The notes under the pieces are model-generated. The model was not told the DNA's origin. It saw only the letters and a program-made list of their open reading frames with translations, and ran no database searches. This document shows, in pieces, positions 46,871 to 56,756 of a stretch of DNA of 64,000 nt. This DNA is from Alteromonas abrolhosensis. GTDB taxonomy: Bacteria; Pseudomonadota; Gammaproteobacteria; Enterobacterales; Alteromonadaceae. The stretch is taken from contig NZ_MEJH01000007.1 of assembly GCF_001953635.1 (NCBI RefSeq), positions 210,157-274,156 on the forward strand. Reading direction: 5' to 3'. Each line of letters begins with the position of its first letter. The first letter of the stretch is position 1. The translations under genes were made by a program, and so were the position numbers.

Positions 46871-46970
46871 GTTTTGTCGGCGCTGAAAGGTCAGGTCGAC
46901 AAAACCGCCGCCGCAAAGTCGGGGCATTTAAATTTTAAACATATTGCTTAATTTTGAGGATATGACTATG
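46871..46970 (+). ncRNA. ROSE-like RNA thermometer in the ibpA 5' leader
   Basis: First hairpin: GTTTTGTCG (46871-46879) pairs perfectly with CGACAAAAC (46897-46905). Last hairpin: CATATTGCTT (from 46940) folds on GAGGATATG (46956-46964), masking the Shine-Dalgarno GAGGA. The UUGCU core pairs with AGGA with one G unpaired, the hallmark of ROSE elements found upstream of small heat-shock genes. A GC-rich middle stretch (46906-46926) can form an intermediate stem. Heating should melt the last stem and allow translation. Confidence 0.72.
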
Positions 46971-47417
46971 CGTACTATCGATCTATCTCCACTTTACCGT
47001 TCATTCATTGGTTCTGATCACCTAGCATCACTAATTGATGCAGCATCTCGTGCAGAAAAGCAAAGCACTTATCCGCCGTACAACATCGAGTTACTTGGCG
47101 ATGATAAATATCGCGTAACCATGGCGATAGCGGGCTTCAGTAAAGACGATGTCTCAATTCAGGTTGAAGAGAACACATTGACAATTACTGGTACGAAAAA
47201 AGCGGAAGCAGAAAATAAAGAGAGTGAAGAGCGTAAGTTCTTACATAAAGGCATCTCAGAGCGCAACTTTGAGCGTAAATTCCAACTTGGCGACCATGTA
47301 AAAGTGTTAGCTGCAGATATGGAAAACGGCCTGTTACATATCGATATGGAGCGAGTCATTCCTGAATCCAAGAAGCCTCGTCAAATAGAAATTGGTTCTC
47401 GTCTACTTGAGAATTAA
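46968..47417 (+). CDS. ibpA: Small heat-shock protein, IbpA type
   Basis: Holdase chaperone that binds aggregating proteins. 149 residues; begins MRTIDLSPLYRSFIG as IbpA does, then the alpha-crystallin domain (about 38-130; YPPYNIELLGDDKYRVTMAI, ERNFERKFQLGDHVKV) and the C-terminal IEIGS extension. ATG 46968 has GAGGA 7 nt upstream; earlier ATGs (46962, 46944) lack it. Only one Ibp gene is present. Controlled at both levels: sigma-32-like promoter and RNA thermometer. Confidence 0.95.
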   Translation: MRTIDLSPLYRSFIGSDHLASLIDAASRAEKQSTYPPYNIELLGDDKYRVTMAIAGFSKDDVSIQVEENTLTITGTKKAEAENKESEERKFLHKGISERNFERKFQLGDHVKVLAADMENGLLHIDMERVIPESKKPRQIEIGSRLLEN

Positions 47418-47449
47418 TAATTAGTTTCTTGGTTTGTTTCCCAACTTTT

Positions 47450-47476
47450 AACGGCGCCTCCGGCGCCGTTTTTTTT
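47450..47476 (+). terminator. Terminator after ibpA
   Basis: AACGGCGCC (47450-47458), loop TCC, GGCGCCGTT (47462-47470), then a T run. A very stable, classic terminator. Confidence 0.95.
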
Positions 47477-47518
47477 ACTTACAGAAACAACCTTTGCAAA
47501 CAAAGGCGTAATGGCTGT

Positions 47519-47911
47519 TTAGCGTGAGACGACTTCTATTATGTAATCCGCTTTTCCCGACTCACCTGATGTGAAGCTACCTCGAAGTAATTTGCCCGCC
47601 AATTCCCCTGTAGCCGCCCCGTCAATGGAAACGAATTCACTACTAGCGATACCGCTTTCGAATTTACCATCATGTTGAAAAGTAACGGTGCCACGCATGC
47701 CATCTACCACACCGATGAAAGTTTCAAACCCCGTAAACTTAGCTGACATCTGAGATTGATAGGACATCAAAAACTCGACGCTCGACTCACCACTCATATC
47801 ACCAGTGTATGTTTGTTTTATGCTGGCGTGAGAAACCTTAATTCCCTCTGATCTTTCACTGAGAGTGTCTTCGTCCCATTGAGTAATGGTAAAACTTCCT
47901 TTGAACGCCAT
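47519..47911 (-). CDS. DUF3224 family protein
   Basis: 130-residue beta-rich protein of the DUF3224 type: begins GSFTITQWDED, has FTGFETFIGVVDGMRGTVTFQHDGKF and ends with GELAGKLLRGSF-like glycine motifs. The family fold is an antiparallel beta-barrel; function unknown. It has no signal peptide. It is a single gene, convergent with ibpA. Confidence 0.82.
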   Translation of the reverse strand: MAFKGSFTITQWDEDTLSERSEGIKVSHASIKQTYTGDMSGESSVEFLMSYQSQMSAKFTGFETFIGVVDGMRGTVTFQHDGKFESGIASSEFVSIDGAATGELAGKLLRGSFTSGESGKADYIIEVVSR

Positions 47912-48002
47912 GAATATCTCTTTAAAAAATGAATAATAGTTAGGACTGTAAACCCTATCTTGTCAGAAAGAAAAAAACAGTTAGCAAATTGTAACAGGGT
48001 GT

Positions 48003-48542
48003 TTAAATAAACCCTTTTAACATGGCTAAACCCACTGCGTTACACGTGCTTGCGTCTTTTATCTCTCCGTTTATTATTTTCTCTTTTAATTCATCCAATT
48101 GAAGTGGTATGACCCGTAAATCTTCCTCTTCAATATCTAATTTTTGCTTGCCCTGTGTTAATCCTTTAGCTACGTAGATGTGATAACCCTGATTGCAAAA
48201 GCCATACGCTAAGTATTGAAAACCCACGTACTCCATCGTACTGGCAGTTAGCCCTGTTTCTTCCTTAAGTTCACCTTTTGCAAGTTCCATAGGATCGGCA
48301 TCTGGGCTACTCTCCCAAGCGCCTTGAGGCAGCTCAAGCTGTCTCTCTTTTATGGTGTAGCGATATTGCTCGACCATGAAAACCGTATTACCTTCGATAG
48401 GTAAAATAATGGCAAAGTCCGGCTTTTCCACTACACCATAAATACCTTCGTTTCCGCTGCTGCGTCGTATTTTATCTTCTCTTACACGCAGCCATTTATT
48501 CTCGTAGACCACGTTTGAATCAAGCGTTTCAATTTCTGCCAT
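48003..48542 (-). CDS. Nudix hydrolase
   Basis: 179 residues with a Nudix box that reads GAWESSPDADP then MELAKGELKEETGL: the EELKEE metal-binding helix is intact, but Gly replaces the Arg of the usual REUXEE. A similar layout (ARGELREETG) exists in the ADP-ribose / GDP-mannose pyrophosphatase subgroup, so it may still be active. Likely substrates are nucleoside-diphosphate derivatives. It starts 9 nt after the membrane-protein gene ends, so the two form an operon. Confidence 0.85.
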   Translation of the reverse strand: MAEIETLDSNVVYENKWLRVREDKIRRSSGNEGIYGVVEKPDFAIILPIEGNTVFMVEQYRYTIKERQLELPQGAWESSPDADPMELAKGELKEETGLTASTMEYVGFQYLAYGFCNQGYHIYVAKGLTQGKQKLDIEEEDLRVIPLQLDELKEKIINGEIKDASTCNAVGLAMLKGFI

Positions 48543-48551
48543 GCTTTACCC

Positions 48552-50402
48552 TCACTCTTTGTCCTTTTCGTTTCGCAAAAAGCCTGCACTTTCCTCAGTT
48601 TCTTTAAGGGTAAGACGTTCGTCGGAATTTTGATTGAATGCACGAGTTTGTTGATTTACTTGATGAATGGTACTCGCATTGGCTAAGTCTGATTCATTGG
48701 TAATAGACGCGATGGTTTCTCTACCACGCAAGAACGCTTTGATTTCATCGACAATTTCCTTCAACTCTCCGTCGTTTTTATTCATTCCCATAACAAAGCG
48801 CGGCGCTTCCAAGTTGTTCATACCACTAGTGGCAAAAATCGACGTATTAATTCGACTAGTTATGATCCAAGGAGTAATACTGCTTCTTACCACAACATTT
48901 TCTGAGCGGGTGGAATCGTGAATTGCCATCCCTGTCGAAACTCTCGACTCGGTATAAGTACCTTCGGTTTTCATGTACATCAGCAAGGAGTTAAAGTTTA
49001 GCTCGCCCCAAAACATGTGAGAGGCATTGTTCAAAATACTGCCCGCCGCTCTGAAAGTAAGCCAGGCAAAGATCAACATGAGTAAATTGTTTACCATTGA
49101 AAAGGCATTGTTCAGCAGTGCGCTGTTATCTACACCGATGTTAATAACCAAGTGAAGAAGCTCAGCAAGCTGTACGCCGGATGAATAAAACAATACCGCT
49201 GCAGCAACCACTGCAACTTGTGCGATAGCACTTAACGTTACTTTAGCGCCTTTGGGTAAAGCCACCCCCTCACTGAGCGTTGGCTGAGTTTCTATCAGTA
49301 ATTCCCCTTCAAAACTCCCCTTCCCTTCAGCCTGCTCTTTAAGCTTAGGAACAAAGTCTGCGTATATTCTGTTTGGGACTTCCTTGTAACGGCGATTGGC
49401 AAGCACGATGTTTTCTATATTGATAAAAATCTCATTGGGATGAACAGACTCTTGCATGTTTGCTCGAAATTCACTAACTTCGGTTTGTGGTGTCACTAAA
49501 TCCATACGCTTTTTAAGTAGCGGAAACACAAGACCTATTACTACCCCAATACTTATAAACAAATACACGAAATTTAACCAAGCGCTAAAAAAGGCATGTT
49601 CTTCTGACCAGGTCTTAAGCTCATCGATATTGCTTCCTACTACGCCGTCAAGGAACACACCCGCACCTAGGGGAACGACGAGAGCCAAACCAATAATCAC
49701 ACCAATCGATAACCCACCTGCCTTGGCAAGTTGAGAGTTTCCTTCGTTGTGTATACCTTTTGCGGTGGATGTCCAATTGGCGACAAAATAGATAAGCAAT
49801 ACCAAAGAAAGAACAGGCATAACGACAATTTTCGCAACTTCGCCAGCAAACCCGTTGCTTACTAGAAAATAAACGATTGCGTAAGTAACTAACCCCACGA
49901 TAAGAGTTGCCCCCATGGCCAAAATCTCTTGGGCAAGATGACGTAACGGATAAGGTAAGAAAACAAGCTTTGGAAAAATGCTGTGAACTAGACGCGCCAG
50001 CCACCCTTTTGGCTCTTCAAATGTCGTATTTCTTCTGCCCATGAGCATAGAATGTAAAGACTCTTTTGAATAAAGCAGAGATTTTTTTTCTGCCTGAGCA
50101 GCGTCCTGTTCAGATTTAGAAAAATTGTAGGCTAGTGAAGTGGGCACCGTTCGCCCCACAAAAAAGCGCATAAGCTGCAATATACCCACAGCGGTATGGC
50201 GTATACCGGATACGACTAAGATAAAGCCTACCGCAAGTAGTGTGTAGCCTTTTACTTTGTTCGCCTCAAATATCGCTGGTACAGTGAAAACAACATAAAC
50301 CGCCAACAGTAATGTTAAAACACCGCCAAGTGTCCTAAGCGTCCCTTCTGTTTTAAATGGGTTCTTTATCCCTAACGTCTGGGAACCAAAATCATAAGCC
50401 AT
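48552..50402 (-). CDS. Large multi-helix membrane protein of unknown function
   Basis: 616 residues starting MAYDFGSQTLGIKNPFK at 50402, chosen for AAGGA 6 nt upstream. About eight hydrophobic segments (near 20-40, 48-70, 155-180, 188-208, 228-255, 275-300, 395-425, 438-460) alternate with soluble stretches, including a loop (about 310-390) and a C-terminal cytoplasmic tail of 130 residues ending in charged repeats (ERLTLKETEESAGF). I do not recognise the family. It precedes and is coupled to a Nudix hydrolase gene. No signal peptide or channel motif is seen. Confidence 0.75.
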   Translation of the reverse strand: MAYDFGSQTLGIKNPFKTEGTLRTLGGVLTLLLAVYVVFTVPAIFEANKVKGYTLLAVGFILVVSGIRHTAVGILQLMRFFVGRTVPTSLAYNFSKSEQDAAQAEKKSLLYSKESLHSMLMGRRNTTFEEPKGWLARLVHSIFPKLVFLPYPLRHLAQEILAMGATLIVGLVTYAIVYFLVSNGFAGEVAKIVVMPVLSLVLLIYFVANWTSTAKGIHNEGNSQLAKAGGLSIGVIIGLALVVPLGAGVFLDGVVGSNIDELKTWSEEHAFFSAWLNFVYLFISIGVVIGLVFPLLKKRMDLVTPQTEVSEFRANMQESVHPNEIFINIENIVLANRRYKEVPNRIYADFVPKLKEQAEGKGSFEGELLIETQPTLSEGVALPKGAKVTLSAIAQVAVVAAAVLFYSSGVQLAELLHLVINIGVDNSALLNNAFSMVNNLLMLIFAWLTFRAAGSILNNASHMFWGELNFNSLLMYMKTEGTYTESRVSTGMAIHDSTRSENVVVRSSITPWIITSRINTSIFATSGMNNLEAPRFVMGMNKNDGELKEIVDEIKAFLRGRETIASITNESDLANASTIHQVNQQTRAFNQNSDERLTLKETEESAGFLRNEKDKE

Positions 50403-50590
50403 GATGCATCCTTTCGAAAACAAAAGGAAAAATCATACTTAGACATTACGACATGAGCAATCATTACTTAACGTCTGTCTATATGCACCATAAATCAGAA
50501 GATAAGCTATGGATAAAATGAGTTAATAATAAGTGGGAGCGTACAAGAGTAAAAAGAAAGAGAATAGCTGGAAAGTGTGGGGCTGGAGAT

Positions 50591-50615
50591 AGCCAGCAGA
50601 AAGGCTCTGCTGGCT
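50591..50615 (-). terminator. Hairpin after greA
   Basis: AGCCAGCAGA (50591-50600) pairs perfectly with TCTGCTGGCT (50606-50615), directly after the greA stop codon. No U run follows on the minus strand, so termination here is uncertain. Confidence 0.5.
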
Positions 50616-50622
50616 GGAGTAA

Positions 50623-51099
50623 TTAAATATACTCTACTTCAATGATCTCTACTTCAACTGCGCCAGCAGGCGTTTGAATAGTAACCGTATCATCTAATTC
50701 TTTGCCGATTAAACCACGAGCAATAGGAGAATTTACCGAAATTAAGTTATTCTTAATATCAGCCTCATCATCGCCAACAATGCGATAGGTAGTTTCTTCC
50801 TCGGTATCGACATTGAGAATGGTCACCGTTGTGCCGAAAATTACCTTACCGGTATTTTCCATCTTAGTAACGTCGATAATCTGCGCATTCGATAGCTTGC
50901 CTTCAATATCTTGAATACGGCCTTCACAGAAGCTTTGCTGCTCACGGGCTGCGTGATATTCAGCGTTCTCTTTTAAGTCACCATGCTCACGTGCTTCGGC
51001 AATAGACTCGATAATACGTGGGCGTGTTTTGGTTTTTAGCTCATTTAATTCGTCACGCAGCATTTGAGCGCCGCGCGCTGTCATTGGATACTGACTCAT
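50623..51099 (-). CDS. greA: Transcription elongation factor GreA
   Basis: Stimulates transcript cleavage by backtracked RNA polymerase. 158 residues: N-terminal coiled coil ([19 protein letters not shown], with [20 protein letters not shown]) whose acidic tip enters the polymerase channel, and a C-terminal FKBP-like domain ([18 protein letters not shown]). It lies downstream of carB, behind a strong hairpin. Confidence 0.97.
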   Translation of the reverse strand: MSQYPMTARGAQMLRDELNELKTKTRPRIIESIAEAREHGDLKENAEYHAAREQQSFCEGRIQDIEGKLSNAQIIDVTKMENTGKVIFGTTVTILNVDTEEETTYRIVGDDEADIKNNLISVNSPIARGLIGKELDDTVTIQTPAGAVEVEIIEVEYI

Positions 51100-51132
51100 G
51101 AATACGTCTCACTTAGCTAGTAATTTAAACAG

Positions 51133-51159
51133 AAAAGTGCGCCGCGAAGGCGCACTTTT
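51133..51159. terminator. Hairpin between carB and greA
   Basis: AAAAGTGCGCC (51133-51143) pairs with GGCGCACTTTT (51149-51159) around 5 nt. On the minus strand it ends with TTTTCTGTTT and probably ends the carAB transcript. Confidence 0.85.
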
Positions 51160-51215
51160 TATTCGTTCACACAAATGTAATAGAGCTAGGATACCTCGTA
51201 TCCTAGCGTATGTCA

Positions 51216-54200
51216 TTAGTGTTTAAGTCTAGCGTGTAGTTCTTGAACTGACGCCACTTTGTTACGGTCATCAGCAGATTTTGCGCGAATTGTCGCAAAC
51301 GCTGCATTCATCGTTGTGGTATACGTTACCTTGTTCACCAAGGCTTCACGACGAATGTAAACTGAATCGGTAATGGCTTGACGGCCTTCTGTTGTGTTAA
51401 TCAAATACGCGTACTCGCCGTTTTTGATAGCATCAACAATATTAGGACGCCCTTCAGATAACTTGTTCACCACCGTGCTCATGATACCAGCATCGTATAA
51501 CGCAGTGGCTGTACCACGGGTTGCTTCAATACTGAAGCCTGCGGCGACAAGTGCTTTAGCAAGCTCAATAATTTTTGGCTTATCAGTTTCACGTACAGAG
51601 ATAAGCGCTTTACCTTGCTTAGGTAGCGGAGCTCCAGCACCCAAGTTTGCCTTGGCATACGCTTCTTCAAAGGTATCACCAACACCCATTACCTCACCGG
51701 TAGAGCGCATTTCTGGGCCTAACAGTGGGTCAACGCCTTGGAACTTAGCAAATGGAAGCACAACTTCTTTCACAGAGTAGAAAGGAGGAATTACTTCTTC
51801 GGTAACGCCCTGCTCAGCAAGGCTCACACCTGCCATCGCACGCGCTGCGACTTTAGCAAGAGGTACACCCGTTGCTTTAGACACAAACGGAACCGTGCGC
51901 GCTGCACGAGGGTTAACCTCGATTAGGTATACTTCGCCGTCTTTAATCGCAAACTGCGTATTCATCAGACCAACTACGCCAAGCTCAAGCGCCATTGCAC
52001 GAACCTGCTCACGCATTACGTCTTGAATCTCTTTAGATAGAGAGTGCGGAGGCAGTGAACAGGCAGAGTCACCAGAGTGAACACCGGCTTGTTCGATATG
52101 TTCCATAATACCGCCAATCACAACCTCTTTACCGTCGCAGATAGCATCAATATCTACTTCGATTGCATCATCTAGGAAACGGTCTAACAACACTGGCGCG
52201 TCGTTTGACACTTTAACCGCTTCGTTTAGGTAACGCTTAAGGTCTTTAAGGTCATATACGATTTCCATCGCACGACCACCTAATACGTAACTGGGGCGAA
52301 CAACCAGCGGGAAGCCAATTTCTTCGGCCATGGTGAGCGCTTGCTCAACATTCGTTACCGTAGCATTTGCCGGCTGCTTAAGGTTAAGCTTGTTCACCAT
52401 TTGCTGGAAACGCTCACGGTCTTCAGCACGATCGATAGCCTCTGGTGACGTACCCATAATTGGAACGCCAGCAGCTTCTAGGGCGCGAGCAAGCTTCAGT
52501 GGTGTTTGACCACCATACTGCACGATAACGCCTTTTGGCTTTTCTTTTTCTACAATCTCAAGTACGTCTTCCAGCGTTACTGGTTCGAAGTACAGTCGAT
52601 CTGAAGTATCGTAATCAGTAGACACTGTCTCAGGGTTACAGTTAACCATAATGGTCTCGTAACCGTCTTCACGCATTGAAAGCGCGGCGTGAACACAGCA
52701 GTAATCAAACTCGATACCTTGACCGATTCGGTTAGGACCACCGCCCAGTACCATAATCTTATCTTTGTCAGTTGGCGCTGCTTCACACTCTTCGTCATAC
52801 GTTGAGTACATGTAAGCTGTACTGGTAGAGAACTCTGCGGCACAGGTGTCTACACGCTTATAGACAGGAGAGATTCCAAAACCACGGCGAGTTTCGCGAA
52901 TATCGCTTTCCGCTACTTTGGTTAGCTCAGCAAGACGCGCATCTGAGAAGCCTTTACGCTTAAGTGCACGCATAAAGTCAGCATCAATACCCGGCAAACC
53001 AAGCTCTGCCACTTTAGCTTCAAGAAGGATAAGGTCTTCAAGCTGCACAAGGTACCAGCGGTCGATATTAGTAAGGTTAAATACTTCTTCAACTGTCATC
53101 CCCATACGGAATGCATCACCGATGTACCAAATGCGCTCTGCACCAGGTTGGCGAAGTTCGTATACTACCTTATTGCGCGATTCCGGATCTTCAAGGTCAA
53201 CCATAGAGTTAAGGCCTGAAGCTCCCACTTCAAGACCGCGAAGGGCTTTTTGAAGTGACTCTTGCTGGTTACGGCCTATTGCCATCACTTCACCCACAGA
53301 TTTCATCTGGGTAGTAAGACGGTCGTTTGCACCGGCGAACTTCTCGAAGTTAAAGCGTGGGATCTTAGTAACTACGTAATCGATAGATGGCTCGAACGAC
53401 GCAGGCGTTAATCCACCTGTTATATCGTTAGCCAGTTCATCTAGTGTGTAACCTACCGCAAGTTTCGCTGCCACTTTAGCAATTGGGAAGCCTGTGGCTT
53501 TTGACGCTAGCGCAGATGAACGCGATACACGTGGGTTCATTTCGATAATAACCATACGACCAGTTTTAGGGTCAACACCGAACTGAACGTTTGAACCACC
53601 GGTTTCAACACCAATTTCACGCAGTACAGCCATTGCGGCATTACGCATTAGCTGGAATTCTTTGTCGGTCAGGGTTTGTGCAGGAGCGACGGTGATTGAA
53701 TCACCCGTGTGCACACCCATTGGGTCGAAGTTTTCGATAGTACATACAATAATGCAGTTATCTGCTTTATCGCGTACTACTTCCATTTCGTACTCTTTCC
53801 AACCTAGTAGCGACTCATCGATTAGAAGTTCGTTAGTAGGAGAAAGGTCTAGACCGCGGGTACAAATTTCATTGAATTCATCAATGTTGTACGCAATACC
53901 ACCGCCGGTTCCACCCATGGTGAAAGACGGACGAATGATACACGGGAAGCCAATACGGCTTAACACATCGTGCGCTTCATCCATGCTGTGCGCGATTTCC
54001 GCACGAGGACATTCAAGGCCGATGTTTTTCATTGCTTTGTCAAAGCGTTCGCGGTTTTCTGCTTTATCAATGGCATCTGCTGTTGCACCAATAAGCTCAC
54101 AACCGAACTCTTCAAGTACGCCGTGCTTATCTAACTCTAGTGCGCAGTTAAGTGCAGTTTGTCCACCCATTGTAGGCAGGATGGCATCTGGACGTTCTTT

Positions 54201-54437
54201 TTCGATAATTTTGCGAACCACTTCCCAGTGAATAGGCTCGATGTAGGTTGCATCTGCCATTTCTGGGTCGGTCATGATGGTTGCTGGGTTAGAGTTAACC
54301 AAAATAACACGGTAGCCTTCTTCGCGAAGGGCTTTACACGCTTGAGCGCCTGAATAATCGAATTCACAAGCCTGGCCGATAACAATAGGGCCAGCGCCAA
54401 TGATAAGAATACTTTGTATGTCGGTACGTTTTGGCAT
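51216..54437 (-). CDS. carB: Carbamoyl-phosphate synthase large subunit
   Basis: Makes carbamoyl phosphate from bicarbonate, ATP and ammonia for arginine and pyrimidine synthesis. 1073 residues: two homologous ATP-grasp halves (first starting [20 protein letters not shown], second around residue 555) and the C-terminal allosteric domain with [15 protein letters not shown]. Starts 13 nt after carA ends. Confidence 0.98.
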   Translation of the reverse strand: MPKRTDIQSILIIGAGPIVIGQACEFDYSGAQACKALREEGYRVILVNSNPATIMTDPEMADATYIEPIHWEVVRKIIEKERPDAILPTMGGQTALNCALELDKHGVLEEFGCELIGATADAIDKAENRERFDKAMKNIGLECPRAEIAHSMDEAHDVLSRIGFPCIIRPSFTMGGTGGGIAYNIDEFNEICTRGLDLSPTNELLIDESLLGWKEYEMEVVRDKADNCIIVCTIENFDPMGVHTGDSITVAPAQTLTDKEFQLMRNAAMAVLREIGVETGGSNVQFGVDPKTGRMVIIEMNPRVSRSSALASKATGFPIAKVAAKLAVGYTLDELANDITGGLTPASFEPSIDYVVTKIPRFNFEKFAGANDRLTTQMKSVGEVMAIGRNQQESLQKALRGLEVGASGLNSMVDLEDPESRNKVVYELRQPGAERIWYIGDAFRMGMTVEEVFNLTNIDRWYLVQLEDLILLEAKVAELGLPGIDADFMRALKRKGFSDARLAELTKVAESDIRETRRGFGISPVYKRVDTCAAEFSTSTAYMYSTYDEECEAAPTDKDKIMVLGGGPNRIGQGIEFDYCCVHAALSMREDGYETIMVNCNPETVSTDYDTSDRLYFEPVTLEDVLEIVEKEKPKGVIVQYGGQTPLKLARALEAAGVPIMGTSPEAIDRAEDRERFQQMVNKLNLKQPANATVTNVEQALTMAEEIGFPLVVRPSYVLGGRAMEIVYDLKDLKRYLNEAVKVSNDAPVLLDRFLDDAIEVDIDAICDGKEVVIGGIMEHIEQAGVHSGDSACSLPPHSLSKEIQDVMREQVRAMALELGVVGLMNTQFAIKDGEVYLIEVNPRAARTVPFVSKATGVPLAKVAARAMAGVSLAEQGVTEEVIPPFYSVKEVVLPFAKFQGVDPLLGPEMRSTGEVMGVGDTFEEAYAKANLGAGAPLPKQGKALISVRETDKPKIIELAKALVAAGFSIEATRGTATALYDAGIMSTVVNKLSEGRPNIVDAIKNGEYAYLINTTEGRQAITDSVYIRREALVNKVTYTTTMNAAFATIRAKSADDRNKVASVQELHARLKH

Positions 54438-54450
54438 AGCGGGCTAATTC

Positions 54451-55581
54451 CTACTGCTTGTGTTGTTCAATAAGTTCGATGAAGTGGTCAAATAACGGTG
54501 CCGCTTCATGAGGACCTGGACTCGCTTCGGGGTGTCCCTGGAAGCTAAACGCAGGTTTGTCGGTGCGGTGAATACCCTGCAGCGACTTGTCGAACAACGA
54601 AATGTGAGTTACTTCTAGGTTATCTGGCAAGCTAGACTCATCAACGGCAAAACCGTGGTTTTGACTGGTGATCATAACTACATTGCGCTTAAGGTCTTTA
54701 ACCGGGTGGTTTGCACCGTGGTGACCAAACTTCATCTTAACTGTCTTTGCACCGCTGGCAATTGCAAGTAATTGGTGGCCAAGACAGATACCGAATACCG
54801 GCACACCGGTGTCGACGATCGTTTTGATTGCTGTCACCGCATAGTCACATGGCTCAGGGTCGCCCGGACCATTCGACAAAAACACACCGTCAGGATTCAT
54901 GGCTAATACGTCTTCTGCAGGCGTTTGCGCTGGTACTAGTGTAACTTTACAACCACGGTCAGCTAACATGCGAAGGATGTTGTTTTTAACGCCGTAATCA
55001 TAAGCAACAACATGGTACTTTGTTTCACTTGGCGTAACGTAGCCTTTACCAAGTTCCCAACTACCTTCTGTCCATGTTTTCGGCTCAGTAATACTTACTA
55101 CTTTTGCCAAATCCATGCCTTTAAGGCCTGGGAAAGCTTTTGCTTGCGCTAGTGCGCTAGACTCGTCTAATTCATCAGAGCAAATAATGCAGCCGTTTTG
55201 TGCACCTTTGTCTCGCAAGATACGCGTTAAGCGACGTGTATCAATGTCGGCAATACCCACAACGCCTTTCGCTTTAAGGTATTCAGACAAAGTTTGCTGT
55301 TGACGAAAGTTACTAGCAACAAGAGGTAGATCACGGATGATTAGACCTTTCGACCAGATTTTATCTGCTTCGACGTCTTCTTCGTTAGTGCCGGTGTTGC
55401 CAATGTGTGGATAAGTAAGGGTGATGAGTTGTTCAGCGTAGGATGGGTCGGTGAGAATTTCTTGATAGCCGGTCATGGAAGTATTAAAAACAACTTCCCC
55501 AACGGCGGAGCCTGTAGCGCCTATCGCCGTACCTTTAAAAACAGAACCATCCTCTAACACCAAAAGGGCAGAATTAGCCAA
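54451..55581 (-). CDS. carA: Carbamoyl-phosphate synthase small subunit
   Basis: Glutaminase subunit that feeds ammonia to CarB. 376 residues from a TTG start at 55581 ([17 protein letters not shown]): GGAGG lies 5 nt upstream and E. coli carA also starts with TTG. The triad is visible as FGICLGHQ (Cys), and HPEASPGP (His, Glu). The leader of about 370 nt before the start contains two strong hairpins. Confidence 0.97.
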   Translation of the reverse strand: MANSALLVLEDGSVFKGTAIGATGSAVGEVVFNTSMTGYQEILTDPSYAEQLITLTYPHIGNTGTNEEDVEADKIWSKGLIIRDLPLVASNFRQQQTLSEYLKAKGVVGIADIDTRRLTRILRDKGAQNGCIICSDELDESSALAQAKAFPGLKGMDLAKVVSITEPKTWTEGSWELGKGYVTPSETKYHVVAYDYGVKNNILRMLADRGCKVTLVPAQTPAEDVLAMNPDGVFLSNGPGDPEPCDYAVTAIKTIVDTGVPVFGICLGHQLLAIASGAKTVKMKFGHHGANHPVKDLKRNVVMITSQNHGFAVDESSLPDNLEVTHISLFDKSLQGIHRTDKPAFSFQGHPEASPGPHEAAPLFDHFIELIEQHKQ

Positions 55582-55610
55582 GTCAACCTCCAGATTAAGG
55601 ATAACTATGT

Positions 55611-55634
55611 GTTTGTGCAGTTTTCTGCACAAAC
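55611..55634 (-). promoter_or_regulatory. Second leader hairpin upstream of carA
   Basis: GTTTGTGCAG (55611-55620) pairs perfectly with CTGCACAAAC (55625-55634), loop of four. It lies 29 nt upstream of the carA start codon on the minus strand and has no U run. Confidence 0.7.
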
Positions 55635-55641
55635 CCCACAA

Positions 55642-55677
55642 AAAACGGGAGTTATTGATGACAATACATCCCGTTTT
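55642..55677 (-). terminator. Attenuator-like terminator in the carA leader
   Basis: AAAACGGGA (55642-55650) pairs with TCCCGTTTT (55669-55677), with an inner ATTG/CAAT stem. On the minus strand the stem ends with a U run of six. It sits about 60 nt upstream of the carA start, so it either attenuates carAB or terminates dapB readthrough, whose stop codon is about 275 nt upstream. Confidence 0.72.
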
Positions 55678-55952
55678 ACGATCTTTGCAGCTAATAAAAC
55701 CGCACTCTTCAGCCTATTTTAAGGCTTCAGAATACGAAATTCTGGCAAATTCCGGCGAGTATACATTACTGACCGAAAATGGCAAATTTATTTGTAATAA
55801 TTTACTAAAATAACGCTTATACCACCTTTTTTGCACAGAACCACCGAAAGTACGGCTTATTGCTCATTAAAAGTGCAACTTTAGTTTAACACTTTGATAA
55901 CGCCCTAAAGTCAGCAAGCATTTAAGCTACAGCATGCTGACATCCAAAACGC
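55678..55952. other. Leader and spacer between dapB and carA
   Basis: No gene supported. A plus-strand 51-codon ORF (55658-55813) overlaps the hairpin but has no other support. The carA promoter should lie here; I cannot fix its elements. Confidence 0.4.
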
Positions 55953-56756
55953 CTACAGCTTTAAATCAAGTACATCAACCATGGAGTATAGACCAGGTTC
56001 TTTTCCATACAACCACTTTGCCGCGTGCACTGCACCTTTAGCGAAAGTAAGGCGACTTGACGCCTTGTGCGTAATCTCAAGACGCTCACCAATATCTGCA
56101 AATAAGGCGGTGTGCTCACCTACAATATCTCCAGCTCGAATGGTTGCAAAACCAATGGTACCTTGGTCGCGCTCAGGTTCTTTCCCTTTCCTGCCATAGA
56201 CTGCACAAGTTTTTAAGTCACGACCTAATTCGTCGGCAATGGCTTCGCCAATAGCCATAGCGGTACCTGATGGCGCATCTTGCTTAAATCTATGATGCGC
56301 TTCTGTGATTTCGATGTCAGCTGTGTTACCTAGTACACTTGCAGCTTGTCGAACTAAGGAAAGCATAAGGTTTACACCAACGCTATAGTTCGCTGCAAAT
56401 ACAATAGGAATATGCTTTGCAGCTTCATCGAGTGCAGCTAGCTGCGCTTCGTTTAACCCAGTAGTACCAATAACCACAGGCATGTTGTTCTTTACACACC
56501 ACGCAAGGTTACTTTCAATAACAGAAGGCAGGGTAAAGTCGATCATTACGTCTGCATCGTTGCCGCTTAAATCTGATAGCGCGGTGCAATCGACCTCTTT
56601 TTTACCAATGCCGGCAAGTTCACCGACATTAAGACCAACCCAAGGCGAGTCATCGCGCACTGTGGCAACGCTAAGCTCTGCGTCTTCACTTAAATCTAGC
56701 GCTTCAACCAAAACACGTCCCATGCGCCCATTGGCACCAAACAATCCTACTTTCAT
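55953..56756 (-). CDS. dapB: 4-hydroxy-tetrahydrodipicolinate reductase
   Basis: NAD(P)H-dependent reductase of lysine and meso-diaminopimelate synthesis. 267 residues with the nucleotide loop GLFGANGRMGRVL and the substrate motif HHRFKQDAPSGTA; a C-terminal catalytic domain ends GLYSMVDVLDLKL. ATG at 56756 begins the conserved MKVGLFGANGRMG; a TTG ten codons upstream is a poorer choice. Confidence 0.96.
   Translation of the reverse strand: MKVGLFGANGRMGRVLVEALDLSEDAELSVATVRDDSPWVGLNVGELAGIGKKEVDCTALSDLSGNDADVMIDFTLPSVIESNLAWCVKNNMPVVIGTTGLNEAQLAALDEAAKHIPIVFAANYSVGVNLMLSLVRQAASVLGNTADIEITEAHHRFKQDAPSGTAMAIGEAIADELGRDLKTCAVYGRKGKEPERDQGTIGFATIRAGDIVGEHTALFADIGERLEITHKASSRLTFAKGAVHAAKWLYGKEPGLYSMVDVLDLKL

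Noticed and set aside
51394..54353. Several long open frames opposite carB, and similar ones opposite fusA2, hemA and carA
   Set aside because: They follow codon bias of the real genes, lack ribosome-binding sites and match no family.
55658..55813. Plus-strand 51-codon ORF ([12 protein letters not shown]...) with a good GGGAG site before the ATG
   Set aside because: It lies antisense in the carA leader and its start is inside the hairpin arms, which explain the GGGA; no family or coding signal supports it.
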